Source of the DNA: Karalla daura
Lineage: Eukaryota > Chordata > Actinopteri > Chaetodontiformes > Leiognathidae
DNA length: 64,000 nucleotides
Assembly: GCA_029224185.1 (NCBI GenBank)
Contig: CM055188.1
Location: 299,501 to 363,500, forward strand
Direction: 5' to 3'
Numbering within the stretch: position 1 is the first letter of the stretch; each line of letters begins with the position of its first letter. Below, in pieces: positions 48,760 to 60,289 of the stretch. A program made the position numbers and the translations under genes. The notes beneath the pieces were generated by a model. It was not told the origin of the DNA and did not search any database. It saw only the letters and a program-made list of their open reading frames with translations.

Positions 48760-49489
48760 AGACTCCTGCTTGTTTCCTTCCGGCCAGAACCACACCCCTG
48801 CACTCATCCTCCAGTCATTGCAGCAGAACACCTGGTTTACCACATACTTAAGGCCGGCACAAGCTTCCGCGACCACGCGGCTTGCGGCTCGCCGCGCAGC
48901 ATGCTGCGCGCCCTGCTTCAACCACACTTCTGCGACCATTCTTCCGAGCTCTGTAAGAAGCTTCTTGGCCACCACAAGGGGGGGTGTACCAATCTATATA
49001 CAGGCCTGTCCGGCCCCCGGAGTAGACGAAGGAGAACGAGATGTAAACAATTCTGATAGCTCTAGTATTGTGTTGCCACCTGTCCCGGTTTTCACGGACT
49101 GTCCCGGGAAAAAAAAACATTCAATTCTCTCGGGACACTGAATGTCCCAGAAGAATCGTCCCTCAGTGTTTGTATTTCTGTGCATTTGTCTGTCTCCTAT
49201 GTATGCAGATATGCCGCAAATTACAGCGCGCAGATGCATGTGTGTGTGTGTGTGTGTGTGTGAGACACAGGTGACAACTCTATCGGCGACACAAGTGCTC
49301 CTCCCACCCTAGCGTCTGTGCTATCTCTCGCTGTGAGTTTGCACGGTGGAAACCGTCTTTGTACTCTGTCGGAGCTGTATTATGGAGGCGGGTGAAGCGG
49401 CAGACTTCCTTAACAAGTCTTTCGTCTGAAGGCTCCTCCTGGTTGTCGACGGGGCTTTAACCCCCAGACTCAACCTACTGGTGTGGCGA
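48760..49489. other. Intergenic, with a GT run
   Basis: No gene recognised. It includes a palindromic GC-rich piece around CGCGCAGCATGCTGCGCG (48891-48908), a CTGTCCCGGTTTTCACGG / ACTGTCCCGGG segment (49080-49110) that resembles 61366-61398, and a GT run at 49240-49263. Confidence 0.5.
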
Positions 49490-49660
49490 GTTCGACAGGG
49501 CGCATGCGCGGCCGACGCGACCGACGCTGCGAGGTCTCAACTTTTGAGCGACGCGAAATGGGCCGCCCGGCTCAAAAAAACGTGCCGCGCGGCCAAGCGG
49601 CGCGGCCAAAGTGCTGCCGCGCGGCCAAAGCCGCGCAAGCTTGTGCCGGCCTTTGGTCTC
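49490..49660 (+). other. CpG-rich block with GCGCGGCC repeats
   Basis: Strongly GC-rich for this window, with repeated CGCGCGGCCAAG words. It could be a small CpG island or just a GC-rich repeat. No TATA box or exon could be linked to it. Confidence 0.45.
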
Positions 49661-49749
49661 ACTCCAGCCCAGCACTCACTGCCAGATTGTCTTCGGTTCC
49701 TGCCAGACTCTCCAGCACTCACAGATCTCCCGTTCTTGTTATATCCTGC

Positions 49750-49920
49750 CTGACCTGTTCTGCCCCTGACCCTGCTCCAGCCGCAGCCCCCGGGATTCGA
49801 CCTGCCTTCCGTCCCTGACCCTGCTCCAGCCTCAGCCCCCAGTGTTCGACCTGCCTTCCGTCCCTGACCCTGCTCCAGCCTCAGCCCCTGGTGTTCGACC
49901 TGCCTTCCGTCCCCGACCAC
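49750..49920 (+). repeat. 49-bp minisatellite, three copies
   Basis: Three units of 49 bp carrying CCCTGACCCTGCTCCAGCC, then CAGCCCC, TTCGACCTGCCTTCCGT. Pyrimidine-rich on plus. Confidence 0.88.
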
Positions 49921-50012
49921 GGCCTCACCATCTACGCCATCACGTTAGCTGAGCAGCGACAAGTAAAAGTACTTCTCAGCTTTAAACATTAAGCAATATA
50001 TGCATATTTATA

Positions 50013-51553
50013 CACTCACCGGCCACTTTATTAGGTACACCATGCTAGTAACGGGTTGGACCCCCTTTTGCCTTCAGAACTGCCTCAATTCTTCGTGGCA
50101 TAGGTTCAACAAGGTGCTGGAAGCATTCCTCAGAGAGTTTGGTCCATATTGACATGATGGCATCACACAGTTTGCGCAGATTTGTCGGCTGCACATCCAT
50201 GATGCGAATCTCCTGTTCCACCACATCCCAAAGATGCTCTATTGGATTGAGATCTGGTGACTCTGGAGGCCATTTGAGTACAGTGAACTCATTGTCATGT
50301 TCAAGAAACCAGTCTGATTCCAGCTTAATGACATGGCGCATTATCCTGCTGAAAGTAGCCATCAGAAGTTGGGTACATTGTGGTCATAAATGGATGGACA
50401 TGGTCAGCAACAACACTCAGGTAGGCTGTGGCATTGCAACGATGCTCAATTGGTACCAAGGGGCCCAAAGAGTGCCAAGAAAATATTCCCCACAGCATTA
50501 CACCACCACCACCAGCCTGAACTGTTGATACAAGGCAAGATGGATCCATGCTTTCATGTTGTTGACGCCAAATTCTGACCCTACCATCCGAATGTCGCAG
50601 CAGAAATCGAGACTCATCAGACCAGGCAACGTTTTTCCAATCTTCTATTGTCCAATTTGGATGAGCTTGTGCAAATTGTAGCCTCAGTTTCCTGTTATTA
50701 GCTGAAAGGAGTGGCACCCGGCGTGGTCTTCTGCTGCTGTAGCCCATCGTTCGACGTACTGTGCATTCAGAGATGCTCTTCTGCCTACCTTGGTTGTAAC
50801 AGGTGGTTATTTGAGTCACTGTTGCCTTTCTATCAGCTCGAACCAGTCTGGCCATTCTCCTCTGACCTCTGGCATTAACAAGGGAATATCCACCCACAGA
50901 ACTGCCGCTCACTGGATATTTTTTCTTTTTCGGACCATTCTCTGTAAACCCTAGAGATGGTTGTGCGTGAAAGTCCCAGTAGATCAGCAGTTTCTGAAAT
51001 ACTCAGACCAGCCCGTCTGGCACCAACAACCATGCCACGTTCAAAGTCACTCAAATCACCTTTCTTCCCCATACTGATGCTCGGTTTGAACTGCAGGAGA
51101 TTGTCTTGATCATGTCTGTGTAAGGCAGTAATGTGGTGCGCCACTAGGTGTCGCTATAATGGCAAGTTGAAATTGGTTTGCAGAGTTGTGTTTTGTCCCT
51201 CCGGGACACCGTCGGGTTGATGACGTCAGTGTGGAGAAGTGCGCCATTTTGTCAGTTTGCCGCAATTAATCCGATGGCCTGTGTTGCTGAAACCACGAAT
51301 AAAGAAAGGATTTTTCGCCACAATCCCGAACACCTCTCTGTCAGTATCAACCTTCCTGACGGCTGCACCCCCCGCCACCCTTTTTACACAACAAACACAA
51401 CGCAGATTAGCCGAGCTGTGGAGGCGCAGAAAGAGAGAGAGGGCTACATCTACATGCCTAAATGCATGAGTTGCCGCCATGTGATTGGCTGATTAGAAAT
51501 TAAGTGTTAACGAGCAGTTGGACAGGTGTAACTAATAAAGTGGCCGGTGATTG
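50013..51553 (-). mobile_element. Tc1-like DNA transposon with intact ends
   Basis: Terminal inverted repeats of about 28 bp (CACTCACCGGCCACTTTATT on the left; its near-perfect complement CACTTT..GGCCGGTGATTG type on the right at 51525-51553) are flanked by TA at 50011-50012 and 51554-51555. A decayed transposase lies on minus. About 470 bp separates its start codon from the right end, more than is usual, and may hold extra inserted sequence at about 51165-51490. Confidence 0.93.
50045..51072 (-). pseudogene. Tc1-like transposase, two frameshifts
   Basis: The ATG at 51072 opens MGKKGDLSDFERGMVVGARR with a helix-turn-helix (ISETADLLGLSRTTIS). The frame shifts near 50905, then continues with [30 protein letters not shown] (first catalytic Asp) and DGYFQQDNAPCH (second Asp). 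A TAA and a shift at about 50333 precede LEHDNEFTVLKWPPESPDLN and PIEHLWD (catalytic Glu), ending at 50045. Counting codons across the lesion gives about 36 residues between the second Asp and the Glu. All three catalytic residues remain, but the gene is broken. Confidence 0.9.
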
Positions 51554-51555
51554 TA

Positions 51556-52324
51556 GGTGGATCTTAGTGTGTGTGTCGACATACGTGTCCATGTGCGAGC
51601 ACGGGCCTATGGCTGCGCATGCGCATGCACATATGACCACGTGGGTTGTGTGCCTGTCGTCCTGTGTGCACCTAAGCATCAATATGTGTTAAACACTGAT
51701 GCGTATAGAAAACAGCAACAAACAAGGCACAATGGGTGAAGTGAAGGTTTCTATGTAAGCATACACTGATTGTGAGGAAGGCTATCCTGGATCGGCGCAG
51801 GTCATATTAGCTCTGGGCTAGGTGGTTAGCTGCACTATTAGCTACTAGCTTTTCTGCTCAGAATAGCCTCACGTGTCACGTGGTTTCGTCGGATTCCTCC
51901 GGAGCAGTTCATCTCTTTCCGTGCCTCGGCATCCTGCGTCCCTGTAGCAACACGTGCAGCAGATGAGTCTCCCGTTGCTCTGCTCTGCTAGCGATTGTCG
52001 TGCGTAACCTCCTCTCTCTCCTAGCACACAGTGCTGGACCACACTGTCCTTGTGGGTCCGTTTTGTGATCCGTTTGCGGATCGATGCGGCGTGGCTGATG
52101 CGGCCAGTAACTTTCAGAGTCGGAAAACTGTCGCAGCAATGGCATCTCGTGCGCACTTATATGCGGCTCTGATCAGACTTCCTGTGGCGACTTCTGAGGT
52201 GCGGCTGCTGTTGCGTTCAGGGCCCGTAGGAATGTTGGCTGCAGGCTAAGAAGCGTGTTGCTTCTAGAGTTCCGAGTCTGGAGACAAGGTGTTCTCTTCC
52301 AGATCATGTGTGGCAGGGGGCCGA
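51556..52324. other. Intergenic, no gene recognised
   Basis: Mixed sequence. A short GCGCATGCGCATGC-rich stretch lies near 51620. No domains seen. Confidence 0.5.
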
Positions 52325-54360
52325 TCTTGCTCTTGATATAATCTTTTTTGTTAGGGGTGCAACCGAGTCGAGAGTTTCATGCCTATAGAGCCTACAAAGC
52401 TATCAGTAATGTGATCAATGAAGGAGGGACTTGGGCTTTCATAACAGACAGATGATGTAGCACAGAGAGACAGAGGACTAGCTTCCTTAATGTTTGCTAA
52501 GACACTGTCAGTCCAGTGTCTTGTGTATATACTGCTTTTCTTTTTCACATGACCGGCTAGGAGAAAGTCAAAAGTGATTAAAGGATGGTCAGATATCACA
52601 GGATTAGGGGGAGAAACGGACAGGTGTTTAATTTCAACACCACAAGATAGAACAAGGTCCAGAGTGTGATTGAAGCAAGGTGTGGGTTCATGCACATGTT
52701 GACAGAAGCAACAGACTCAACTATTGAGTTAAATACTGTACTGCAGCTATGACTGACTACGACTGACATCTACATGAATAAGGGCCCGGAGCAAGATACA
52801 CTAGGACTGGTAGCTGTGTCTTCCAACTTTGGTGAGACAAACTGATGACAAGCCTTTCTAATGAATTATGATTAATATCAGGCTGAGGGTATTCATGTAG
52901 ATGTAGTAATAGACTTCGGTCAAAGACGGCTGCCCCTCCTCCACGGCCAGGGTATCAAGGGACATGGCAACTGATGTGGCTGGGAGGAGATTAGGCTAAC
53001 ATAGTCACCTTCATAAAGCCAGATTTCTGAGAGATACAACACATCAATGTTGTTGTCAGAGATGAATTCATTAACAAGAATGGTTTTGGGAGACAGGGAG
53101 CAGATATTAAGTAAACCAGAGTTAATGCTGCTGTCCAGAGGAATAACTATGGAACTCTGTGGATTTTTTTAAGGTTGTTAAAGAGTGTGTGTCAGGAGAC
53201 AGACATAGTCTCTATGGGGTTTTGTGTGGGTAACTAAATAGAGGGAAGCGCAGAAAAGTGTGTTAAACTGCAACTTTGTCTCCTGGTCTGAACTTTGAGT
53301 CAGGCTGGGGGAGGACTAATGCACTTGGCCAGGTTGCTAGAGAGTTGGGCTGCTCCTTCCAACCTGCGTGGATGCAGTCCCTCCTACTGAGTCCAGATCT
53401 ATCCCAGAAAGTTTGCCAGTTGTCTACAAAGCCCACACCATTTGCGGGACAGCACATCGATAACTAGTGGTGAAGTGATGATATACGGCGAAACATCATC
53501 AACTGCCAGACTGGGCAGGGGGGCGGAGATAACTACAGTGTCCGACATTGGCCATTGAACACACCAACTCCACACTAATTTTTGTGACCTTCGTTTGGCA
53601 TAACCACAGGTTATTAGCACCAACGTTGATAACAGTTTTATTATATTAATGCATAGCCTTAGCCAGCAGCTTCAATTTGGACTCAACGTTGCCCGCTCTG
53701 GCCCCTCGGATGCAGATGATGGCCGCTGGACTTGCTAACTTCACATTCCATAAAATAGAGTCGCCAGTGACCAGAGGTTTATCCTCAGCCAGCGGGAAGA
53801 ACCTATCGGAAATGGGAAGCAGTAGGTGGACTTTGGATGAGAACTACGCCCCCTCTAACAGTCACCCATCTTCCTGTGTTCCCGGCCGCTCGGGAGAAGC
53901 CGGAGGGGAACTAAATGGCTCCCCGGTTGCTAATGATCGCTGGCTAACTACGGCTGTCAGTTTTGTTTCCACCATGCGGTGCCGCGCTTCCAGATTGCTA
54001 AGCCTGGCCTCCAACTTAACCAATGAACTACAATATTTACACATATCACCCTCACTAAAGGAGGCAGGGGACTAGCTAAACATGTGGCACACTGAGCAGG
54101 AGAGAGGGGCAGGAGAAGGAGAAGGGGAGGCCATTGCTAACTGGGCTAATGTTAACAGTGAGCACTAACTGGAGCGAGGGTGATAAAAGACACTATAAGT
54201 GGTGTAGAAAGCTGGTTGGGGAGAAAGCAGGACCGGAAAACAGGAAAGAGTGCTCGAGTGGCACTAACAGGATATTTAAATGGTGGCAAATCAAGGAAAA
54301 ACACTAAACATAAGAGTAGGGATAGATCAGAAGCAGAAGCAGTGCTGTCAGCACACATCA
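52325..54360 (-). mobile_element. Second L2-clade LINE, ORF1 and endonuclease part
   Basis: Minus-strand copy of the same family as 37535-41255. ORF1 shows a coiled-coil segment (LVKLEARLSNLEARHRMVE, 53862-54044) and the esterase-like end ([17 protein letters not shown], 53263-53457). A degraded endonuclease follows, ending with HEPTPCFNHTLDLVLSCGVE (52695-52630 area). The copy breaks off at about 52325, at the place matching about 39960 of the first copy. It has more ORF1 than the first copy, which lacks its 5' part. Confidence 0.8.
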
Positions 54361-54409
54361 GGAAGTGACGCTTACCAGACGTGGTGAAGAGTGAATGAGA
54401 TGACTGCCA

Positions 54410-54600
54410 AAAGGTGTTGGTCTATATGGTATCAGACCAATACCTTGTTTCAGTGCTTGTCTTTTTATATTTTAGTGCTGCCTGTGGTACAGTTGGCCAC
54501 CAGACCTCCGTAAGGAGAGGAGGGAAATCTACTTGGAATCAGAGGCACTGCTTTAGATTTGGTAGCACTCCTATCTTTCAGACTGAAAGAATCCTCCACA
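54410..54600 (+). mobile_element. Short plus-strand L2 reverse-transcriptase fragment
   Basis: The plus frame SVLVFLYFSAACGTVGHQ, then WNQRHCFRF, resembles the [12 protein letters not shown] block region of the L2 elements in this window. Degraded; assignment from this similarity only. Confidence 0.4.
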
Positions 54601-54619
54601 GGTACTAAGCTAATCTAGA

Positions 54620-54831
54620 AATAACAAGAAAACCAATCAAAGAAAAAAACCTGGGGTTATTGGCCTCTGCAGGTAAAACCTAACTAATCTGGAAAAGAAA
54701 GCAAAAAAAGAAGAAGAAAAAATACCTGGCTGATGAGCCAGCTGCCAGCCAGTCAAAGGAGAAAGCACAACAAGAAAGGAGGAACAGAGAGAGAGGAGGA
54801 GCAAAGGTGCAGGACAGACAGAAGCATGACA
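54620..54831 (-). repeat. Left (3') LTR segment of the Gypsy element
   Basis: Starts on minus with TGTCATGCTTCTGTCTGTCC right after the polypurine tract. It contains TTTGACTGGCTGGCAGC and, further on, CTGCAGAGGCCAATAACCCC, matched by CTGCGGAGGCCATTTTGCCC in the right LTR. The far end was not located; it may reach past 54610, where an L2 fragment lies. Confidence 0.7.
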
Positions 54832-55099
54832 GACCCCCCCCCGTTAGGGATGGCTCCAAACATCCCAACCCAACAAGAGAACACACACTCAGACATCTCA
54901 GAACCCTTCTGGGGAAATCCTGGAGGACGGAGGCGGGCAGGAGACTCGGCCGGACAGGAACCCCTGAAAACCTTGCGGCGATGGTCTGGTAAGCCCGGAG
55001 ATTCCCCCTCTGCTGTCCTGCAAAGACCCCTCCTCTGGTCCGCTGCAGGCTCAGCAGGAGGACCGGACGGGTGAACACCATTGTTCGGTCCTAGTTGCT

Positions 55100-56535
55100 C
55101 CGGGTTGTCTCGATGGAATCATCGACAAGACCCTGGTCCGGAATGTGCCGGGACAGCACTCCCAATCGTTCAGGTAGTGAAGTCCATGGCCCCGGCGACG
55201 AGATCGCATGATCTGATCGACCGTGTACGCCTCTCTGGTGGGGAGAAGGAGGACTCGATGGGGGAGACCAGAGGACTGGACTTGACCGGCTTGATCCAGG
55301 AGACATGGAAGATAGGATGAATCCGCATTGACGATGGCAACCGAAGTCGAACAGCCACAGGATTTATCATTTTGTCCACAGGAAACGGCCCGATGAACAT
55401 GGGAGCCAGCTTATGGGCTCAACTTTCAGGGGCAGGTCCTGAGATGACAACCAGACCATCTGCCCCTTCTGGTAGACAGGAGCTGGAGAACGCCAGGTAT
55501 TGGCTGCCATCATCTGCACGACCTTGCTTCATAGGAGCCTCGGGCGTACCTCCTCACCCTTCAACGGTGAAGGAAGGAACTGACTGAAGTTGACTCAGCC
55601 GCCTCCTCCTGGACCTGGAACAGGGGAGGCTGGAACCCGTGAGAGCATTGAAAAGGTGAAACACCAGTACAGGAAGAAACCAGAGAATTATGGGCATACT
55701 CCACCAAATCTAATAGAGTGGACCAGGTGGCTGGATTGGCAGAGCGGAGACAGCGCAGTAACTTCTCCATCTCCTTATTCATTCTCTCTGTTTGGCCATT
55801 CAACTGTGGGTGATAACCAGAAGACAGACTTCCTGAAGCCCCTACACATTCACAGAACTCCCTCCAAAAACTAAACATGAACTAAAGACCTCTATCGGAG
55901 ACTCTGTCTCGTGGAATACCATGGAGATGGAAGATATGGAGCACCACAAGCTCTGCTGTGTCCTTGGCTGAGGGAAGGGCCTTTAGACAGACAAAATGAC
56001 AGCATTTGCTGAATCTATCAACTATGGTCATGATTACTGTATTCCCCTTGGATGAATGTAACCCAGTAACAAAATCCATTGATACATGCGACCAAGGTCG
56101 ACAAGGAACAGGAAGTGGATGCGAAAGCCCCACCAGAGCCTGGTTTGAAGTCTTTTGCTAACAACAAACTCTACATGCAGCCACAAACTCCTTGACAAAT
56201 CTATTTAAAGATGGCCACCAGAACCTCTTCGCCACAGCCAAAACGGATCATCACGAACCTGAATGGCAAAACAACTTAGAATCATGCCCCCACCGCAAAA
56301 CCTCTGCCCGAAGCTCAGGGTGCACAAACAGTCTGCCTTCTGGACAAGATTCAGGAACCTTACTGCCCTCCAAAGCCTGAAGCATCCTCTGTTTCAACCC
56401 CCAAGCAACAGAGCCCACAAAAAGAGAGGATGGAGTGATTGTGTCACTCTCCTTGTCCAGATATACCTCCTCCTCAAATGCTCTGGAGAGAGCATCAGGC
56501 TTCATATTACAAGAACCAGGACGATTGGATAACAC
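55100..56535 (-). pseudogene. Gypsy integrase and chromodomain
   Basis: Zinc-binding region near 56260-56330 (HPELRAEVLRWGHDSKLFCH), then the catalytic core: [18 protein letters not shown] (first Asp), [12 protein letters not shown] (second Asp), then in another frame GYHPQLNGQTERMNKEMEKL (Glu). After that come [36 protein letters not shown] and FHVSWIKPV, then a chromodomain-like remnant to about 55100. At least two frameshifts. A chromodomain places it among chromoviral Gypsy elements. Confidence 0.85.
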
Positions 56536-56631
56536 AAAATGAAACCTGTCAAAAACAGTGACCAGCAGGCCTGTCGAGCATTGAGTCTCCTCACAATTTG
56601 CCAGACTCCAGATTCTTCTGATCTGTCCACA

Positions 56632-57319
56632 CTACAAAAGGCTCTCGTGTCCCCTCAAGCCAATGCCGCTTTTCTTCAAGAGATGTGTCATAGTTCCACT
56701 CAGCCGGAGTGAGTCACTGAGAGAAAAAGGCACAGAGGTAGAGCTTTTTATCCCACCTAGAACACTGGGAGAGGACAGCTCCAACTCCAACATCCCAGGC
56801 ATCAACCTCAACAACAAATTGGAAGAAGAAAAATACCTGGCTAATGAGCCGGCTGCCAGCCAGTCAAAGGAGAAAGCACAACAAGAAAGGAGGAGCAAAA
56901 AACACGCAAAATGAGGATAGGAGAGATCGATGTTTCCAAAGAGGGAGACAGTTTTGACATGGAACTCACATTTATCTACTTTAACGAACACCATCTTCCA
57001 TTCGTCCCCTTCTCTAATCCGGACGAGATGACAGGCGTTACACAGGCCCAACTTTAAAAATAGTTGCTCCTTGAAGAGAGTCAAATGCTGTCACCATCAG
57101 AGGCAGAGGATACCTATTCTTAATAGTGATATTGTTTAATCCTCGATAGTCGATACAAGGTCGTAGTGATTCATCCTTTTTCTTTACAAAACAGAACCCT
57201 GCTCCAGCAGGGGATGAGGGGGGGCGAATCAATCCTGCAGCCAGAGAGGACTCAATATAAGACTCTGTGGTGGAAATTTTACAGGCATCTAGGAACATTT
57301 GATTAATGTCAGTATTCAT
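56632..57319 (-). pseudogene. Gypsy reverse transcriptase with internal deletion
   Basis: Frame 57038-57319 has [38 protein letters not shown] and [16 protein letters not shown]. After a shift, [19 protein letters not shown] follows at once by KVDKCEFHVKTVSLFG. The segment with the catalytic YxDD is missing. Next comes about 90 bp matching the LTR (56811-56900), then RNase-H-like scraps. A stretch with APEREAME near 57660-57680 is the pre-RT part, displaced by about 350 bp of other sequence. Confidence 0.82.
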
Positions 57320-57649
57320 TCAGTTGTAGCATAAACTCTGTGTGCTGCAGTCATCAAAGACTCAAGGACTTCACTGTAAAATCACTCCCTGCTGTTAACC
57401 GGACACCAGTTGTAAAGACTTGCTCAACTCCTGACAATTTGTTTATTGTTACCAAATGGTTTTAACACTTAGGGGTGTGTTCCTGCAGGTCAGGATAAAA
57501 TGCATTGTGACCTGTCCTTCAGGGAAGCAGTCCTCTGATCCACTGGCAGTGGTCAGAGTGTGCTGTCTTCCTTCTCTGCAGAGAATAAACGCTTGGTACC
57601 TGTTCCAGTCTTGCTTTTTGATTTTCCCAGACATATGAATAATTTTTCA

Positions 57650-59490
57650 ACAACAACTCCATAGCCTCGCGCTCAGGTGCAATGAGAATGCAAAGAATGC
57701 ATGAATGCAAAGGCAAGGGCAGCCACTGAAGCATCGTTCGGGGTGAGTCACTTCATCGTTAAAAACAAGAAGTCCTTCCAAGATGGAGAGTTGGTAAAAG
57801 AAGCATTTCTTGAGGCAGCCGACTCGTTGTTCAGAGACTTTAAAAACAAACCGGAAATACTGGCTGCGATCAAAGCTCTCCAGCTATCAAGAAGTACAGT
57901 AACACGGCGCAGTGAAGCCATAGCTGAGGATTTGACCCAGCAACTTTGGAAGGACATCGCAGATTGTGAGTGTTTCTCACTGCAGTTGGACGAGTCTACA
58001 GACGTGAGTGACACAGCACAATTGTGCATCTTTATTCGGATGGTGTTTACTGACATGACTGCAAAAGAGGAGCTGTTAACAGTACTGCCCATGAAAGAAC
58101 ACACGCGAGGAGAGGACATATTTCAGTCTTTCAAAAACTTTAGCAATAAAACCCAGCTCCCAGTCTGCAAATTGGTGTCCATCACCACGGATGGCGCACC
58201 TGCCATGGTTGGCCGCTCGAATAGATTTATCGTCAAGTGCAGGGAGGACGATGATTTTCCGGACTTCCTCAATTACCACTGTATTATACACCAACGAGCA
58301 TTATGTGCAAAAATGCTCAACATGAAAGAGATAATGGATGTGGCAACAAAGATTGCCTGTTCTATTCGGGCCAGATCTCTTCAAAGACGGCTGTTCCGTG
58401 CACATCTGGAGAAGGCTGAGTTCGACCACTCTGAGTTGTTGTTGCACACCGTTGTGAGATGGCTAAGTCGGGGGAAATTCCTGCAAAGATTTCGAGAGCT
58501 GTTGCCAGAGATTAAGGAGTTTTTCCGTGAAGGTAAACATGCAGATTATAGCCAACTAAATGACCATCTGTGGCTGCTGGACTTGGCATTCTTAACCGAT
58601 CTGACCAACACGTTGAATGACCTTAATCTAGAGCTGCAAGGAAAGGACAAAACTTTGATCAATATGATCAGCTCAGTTAATGCTTTCAAACGAAAAGTGC
58701 AACATCTCTCCTCAAAGCTCCACCGCCATGATTTGGCAAACTTCCAGAACCTCGCGGCAGAGCTGGAGACACAATAGAAGTCATGTGCGCAGCTTGACAG
58801 TGCACGCTACATAAAGCAAATTGACAATTGTCTGTCAGAGTTCGACAGACGCTTTCAAGACATTGCTCTACTCGAGCCAGTCGCTACATTCATGTGCTAC
58901 CCTTTCCAGGAAGATGCTGAGGTTGTTTCTCTGGCATCGAAAGTTGCAACATTGTTTCACCTGAACTCTTCTGGAGTGGAGGATGACATTCTGACACTTC
59001 AAGCCGACATTCAGCTGAAGGCCAGAGCTCATGAACAATTCTGGAACTTACTCACAGAGGACAAGTACCCCAACATCAGGAAATGTGCTATTTTCTTGAC
59101 TGCATTATTTGGCTCCACTTATTTATGTGAGTCAGCCTTTTCCCACATGAAGATCATTAAGTCAAAGTACCGTTCCACCATGACTGATGAGCATCTGGAA
59201 GTCTGCTTGAGGCTGGCTATCAGCAGCTACTGTCCGGACTATGCATCCCTGTCTGATTCCATTCAGTGCAAGTCATCAGAGTAAGGTAATGACAAAAAAA
59301 AATGCAGAGTTGTATTGTGCAATATAGGTTGATGCAGTAATGCAAGGTACACGAGCATATACTGTACATATAAAAATAATTCTCAATATATTTATAAATA
59401 ATGTGATTTGCATTTTTAGTGGGTGGTAGATCATTTTGACACGGTCATGTCATAAGTAGCTCTCAGGCTGAAAAAGTGTGTGCACCCCTG
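57650..59490 (+). mobile_element. hAT (Charlie/ZBED-like) element inserted in the Gypsy copy
   Basis: Encodes the transposase below. The right terminus reads on minus CAGGGGTGCACACACTTTTT, a hAT-Charlie-like end, finishing at 59490. The left terminus was not found and the coding region lacks the N-terminal BED finger, so the left side is truncated. Gypsy gag resumes at 59566. Confidence 0.75.
57701..59284 (+). pseudogene. hAT transposase, one in-frame TAG
   Basis: A single frame of 528 codons with only one stop, TAG at 58775-58777 (residue 359). Catalytic-type residues are visible: Asp in FSLQLDESTDVSD, Asp in VSITTDGAPAMVGR, and Glu in STYLCESAFSHMK. Also present are the Cys/His segment NYHCIIHQRALCAK, VVRWLSRGKFLQRF and the C-terminal dimerisation block SKYRSTMTDEHLEVCL. 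The layout is that of ZBED5/GTF2IRD2-like hAT proteins without the N-terminal BED finger. Codons beyond the TAG remain open, so the stop is recent or tolerated. Start at 57701 is the first Met of the frame, not proven. Confidence 0.85.
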
Positions 59491-59565
59491 CCCTAAAATA
59501 ATTGGGGCATAATTGGGGCTCCTTCTCTTCAGGCTTCAAAGTAGACTGAACAATAATCATCGGCT

Positions 59566-60273
59566 CTAGCTAGTCTCAGATCTATTGATAACCTCTTCCA
59601 GTGCCCTGGACCTGAACCGGAAGGGAACCCTGTTCAACGCATGAGCTAACTTTCGGGCCTTAATGCGAGCATCTATCCTAACTGTCAGCTCAATAACATC
59701 ATCTAGTGAGGTCAGAACATCATGTGAAACGAGCACATCAAGAATGTAGTTGTTTAACCCTGTAAGATAAACCTCCACCAAGGGCCCTAGTTCTGAACTC
59801 AATCGAGTAGACAGCAACTGTGCGGTCAGCCTGTTTGATGCGAGTTATCCCGCTAGCTAATCCTCTGCTACAGGATTCAAAGCCAAAGTCCTTGCACATC
59901 TCAGCAGCAAAACTCTCAAATGACACACAAACAGATGACTTACGGCCCCACTCAGCTGTTCCCCATGCTTGTGCTCATCCTGCTAAGTGGCTAATTATGA
60001 AAGCCACCTTCGGAGCCTCAGAGGCAAATGTAACTGGTTGAAGCGCAAACAAAAGATAACAGTTTGTAAGGGTTAGGGTTAGGGTTAAGGTTGGGGTGAT
60101 CGCCACTGAAGTGCTCTGGACCCCCTTCACAAGGTTCCCGAACCGTAGCTTGATGAACCACTAGTTCCAAGTAAGCGCCTGCAGCCAGCTCATCTGCGTG
60201 TAGGCGTCTGAGCTAACGTGCCTATGTGTTTCTCGAGAAGCTCCAGGCGGCCCTGAGTGGCTGGGTCTGACAT
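59566..60273 (-). pseudogene. Gypsy gag
   Basis: ATG at 60273 opens MSDPATQGRLELLEKHIGTL. A frameshift near 60200 leads to VVHQATVREPCEGGPEHFSG, then a telomere-like repeat, then PKVAFIISHLAG, SFESFAAEMCKDFGFE, VAVYSIEFRTRALGG, VEVYLTGLNNYILD and LDDVIELTVRIDARIKARK. These are the retrotransposon gag (capsid) blocks. Stops and shifts make it non-functional. Confidence 0.8.
60066..60094 (+). repeat. Short telomere-like GGTTAG run in gag
   Basis: GGGTTAGGGTTAGGGTTAAG: three telomere-type hexamers plus degenerate continuation. Most likely a local microsatellite in gag. Confidence 0.85.
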
Positions 60274-60289
60274 GGCTAGACCCTACTAA

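Noticed and set aside
48676..49141. Plus-strand frames of 123-126 codons
   Set aside because: They start in hairpin-module or GC-rich sequence, overlap each other and the minus strand, and match nothing I recognise.
60066..60094. True interstitial telomere or chromosome-fusion site
   Set aside because: Only about three hexamers inside a gag gene; a microsatellite is the simpler explanation.
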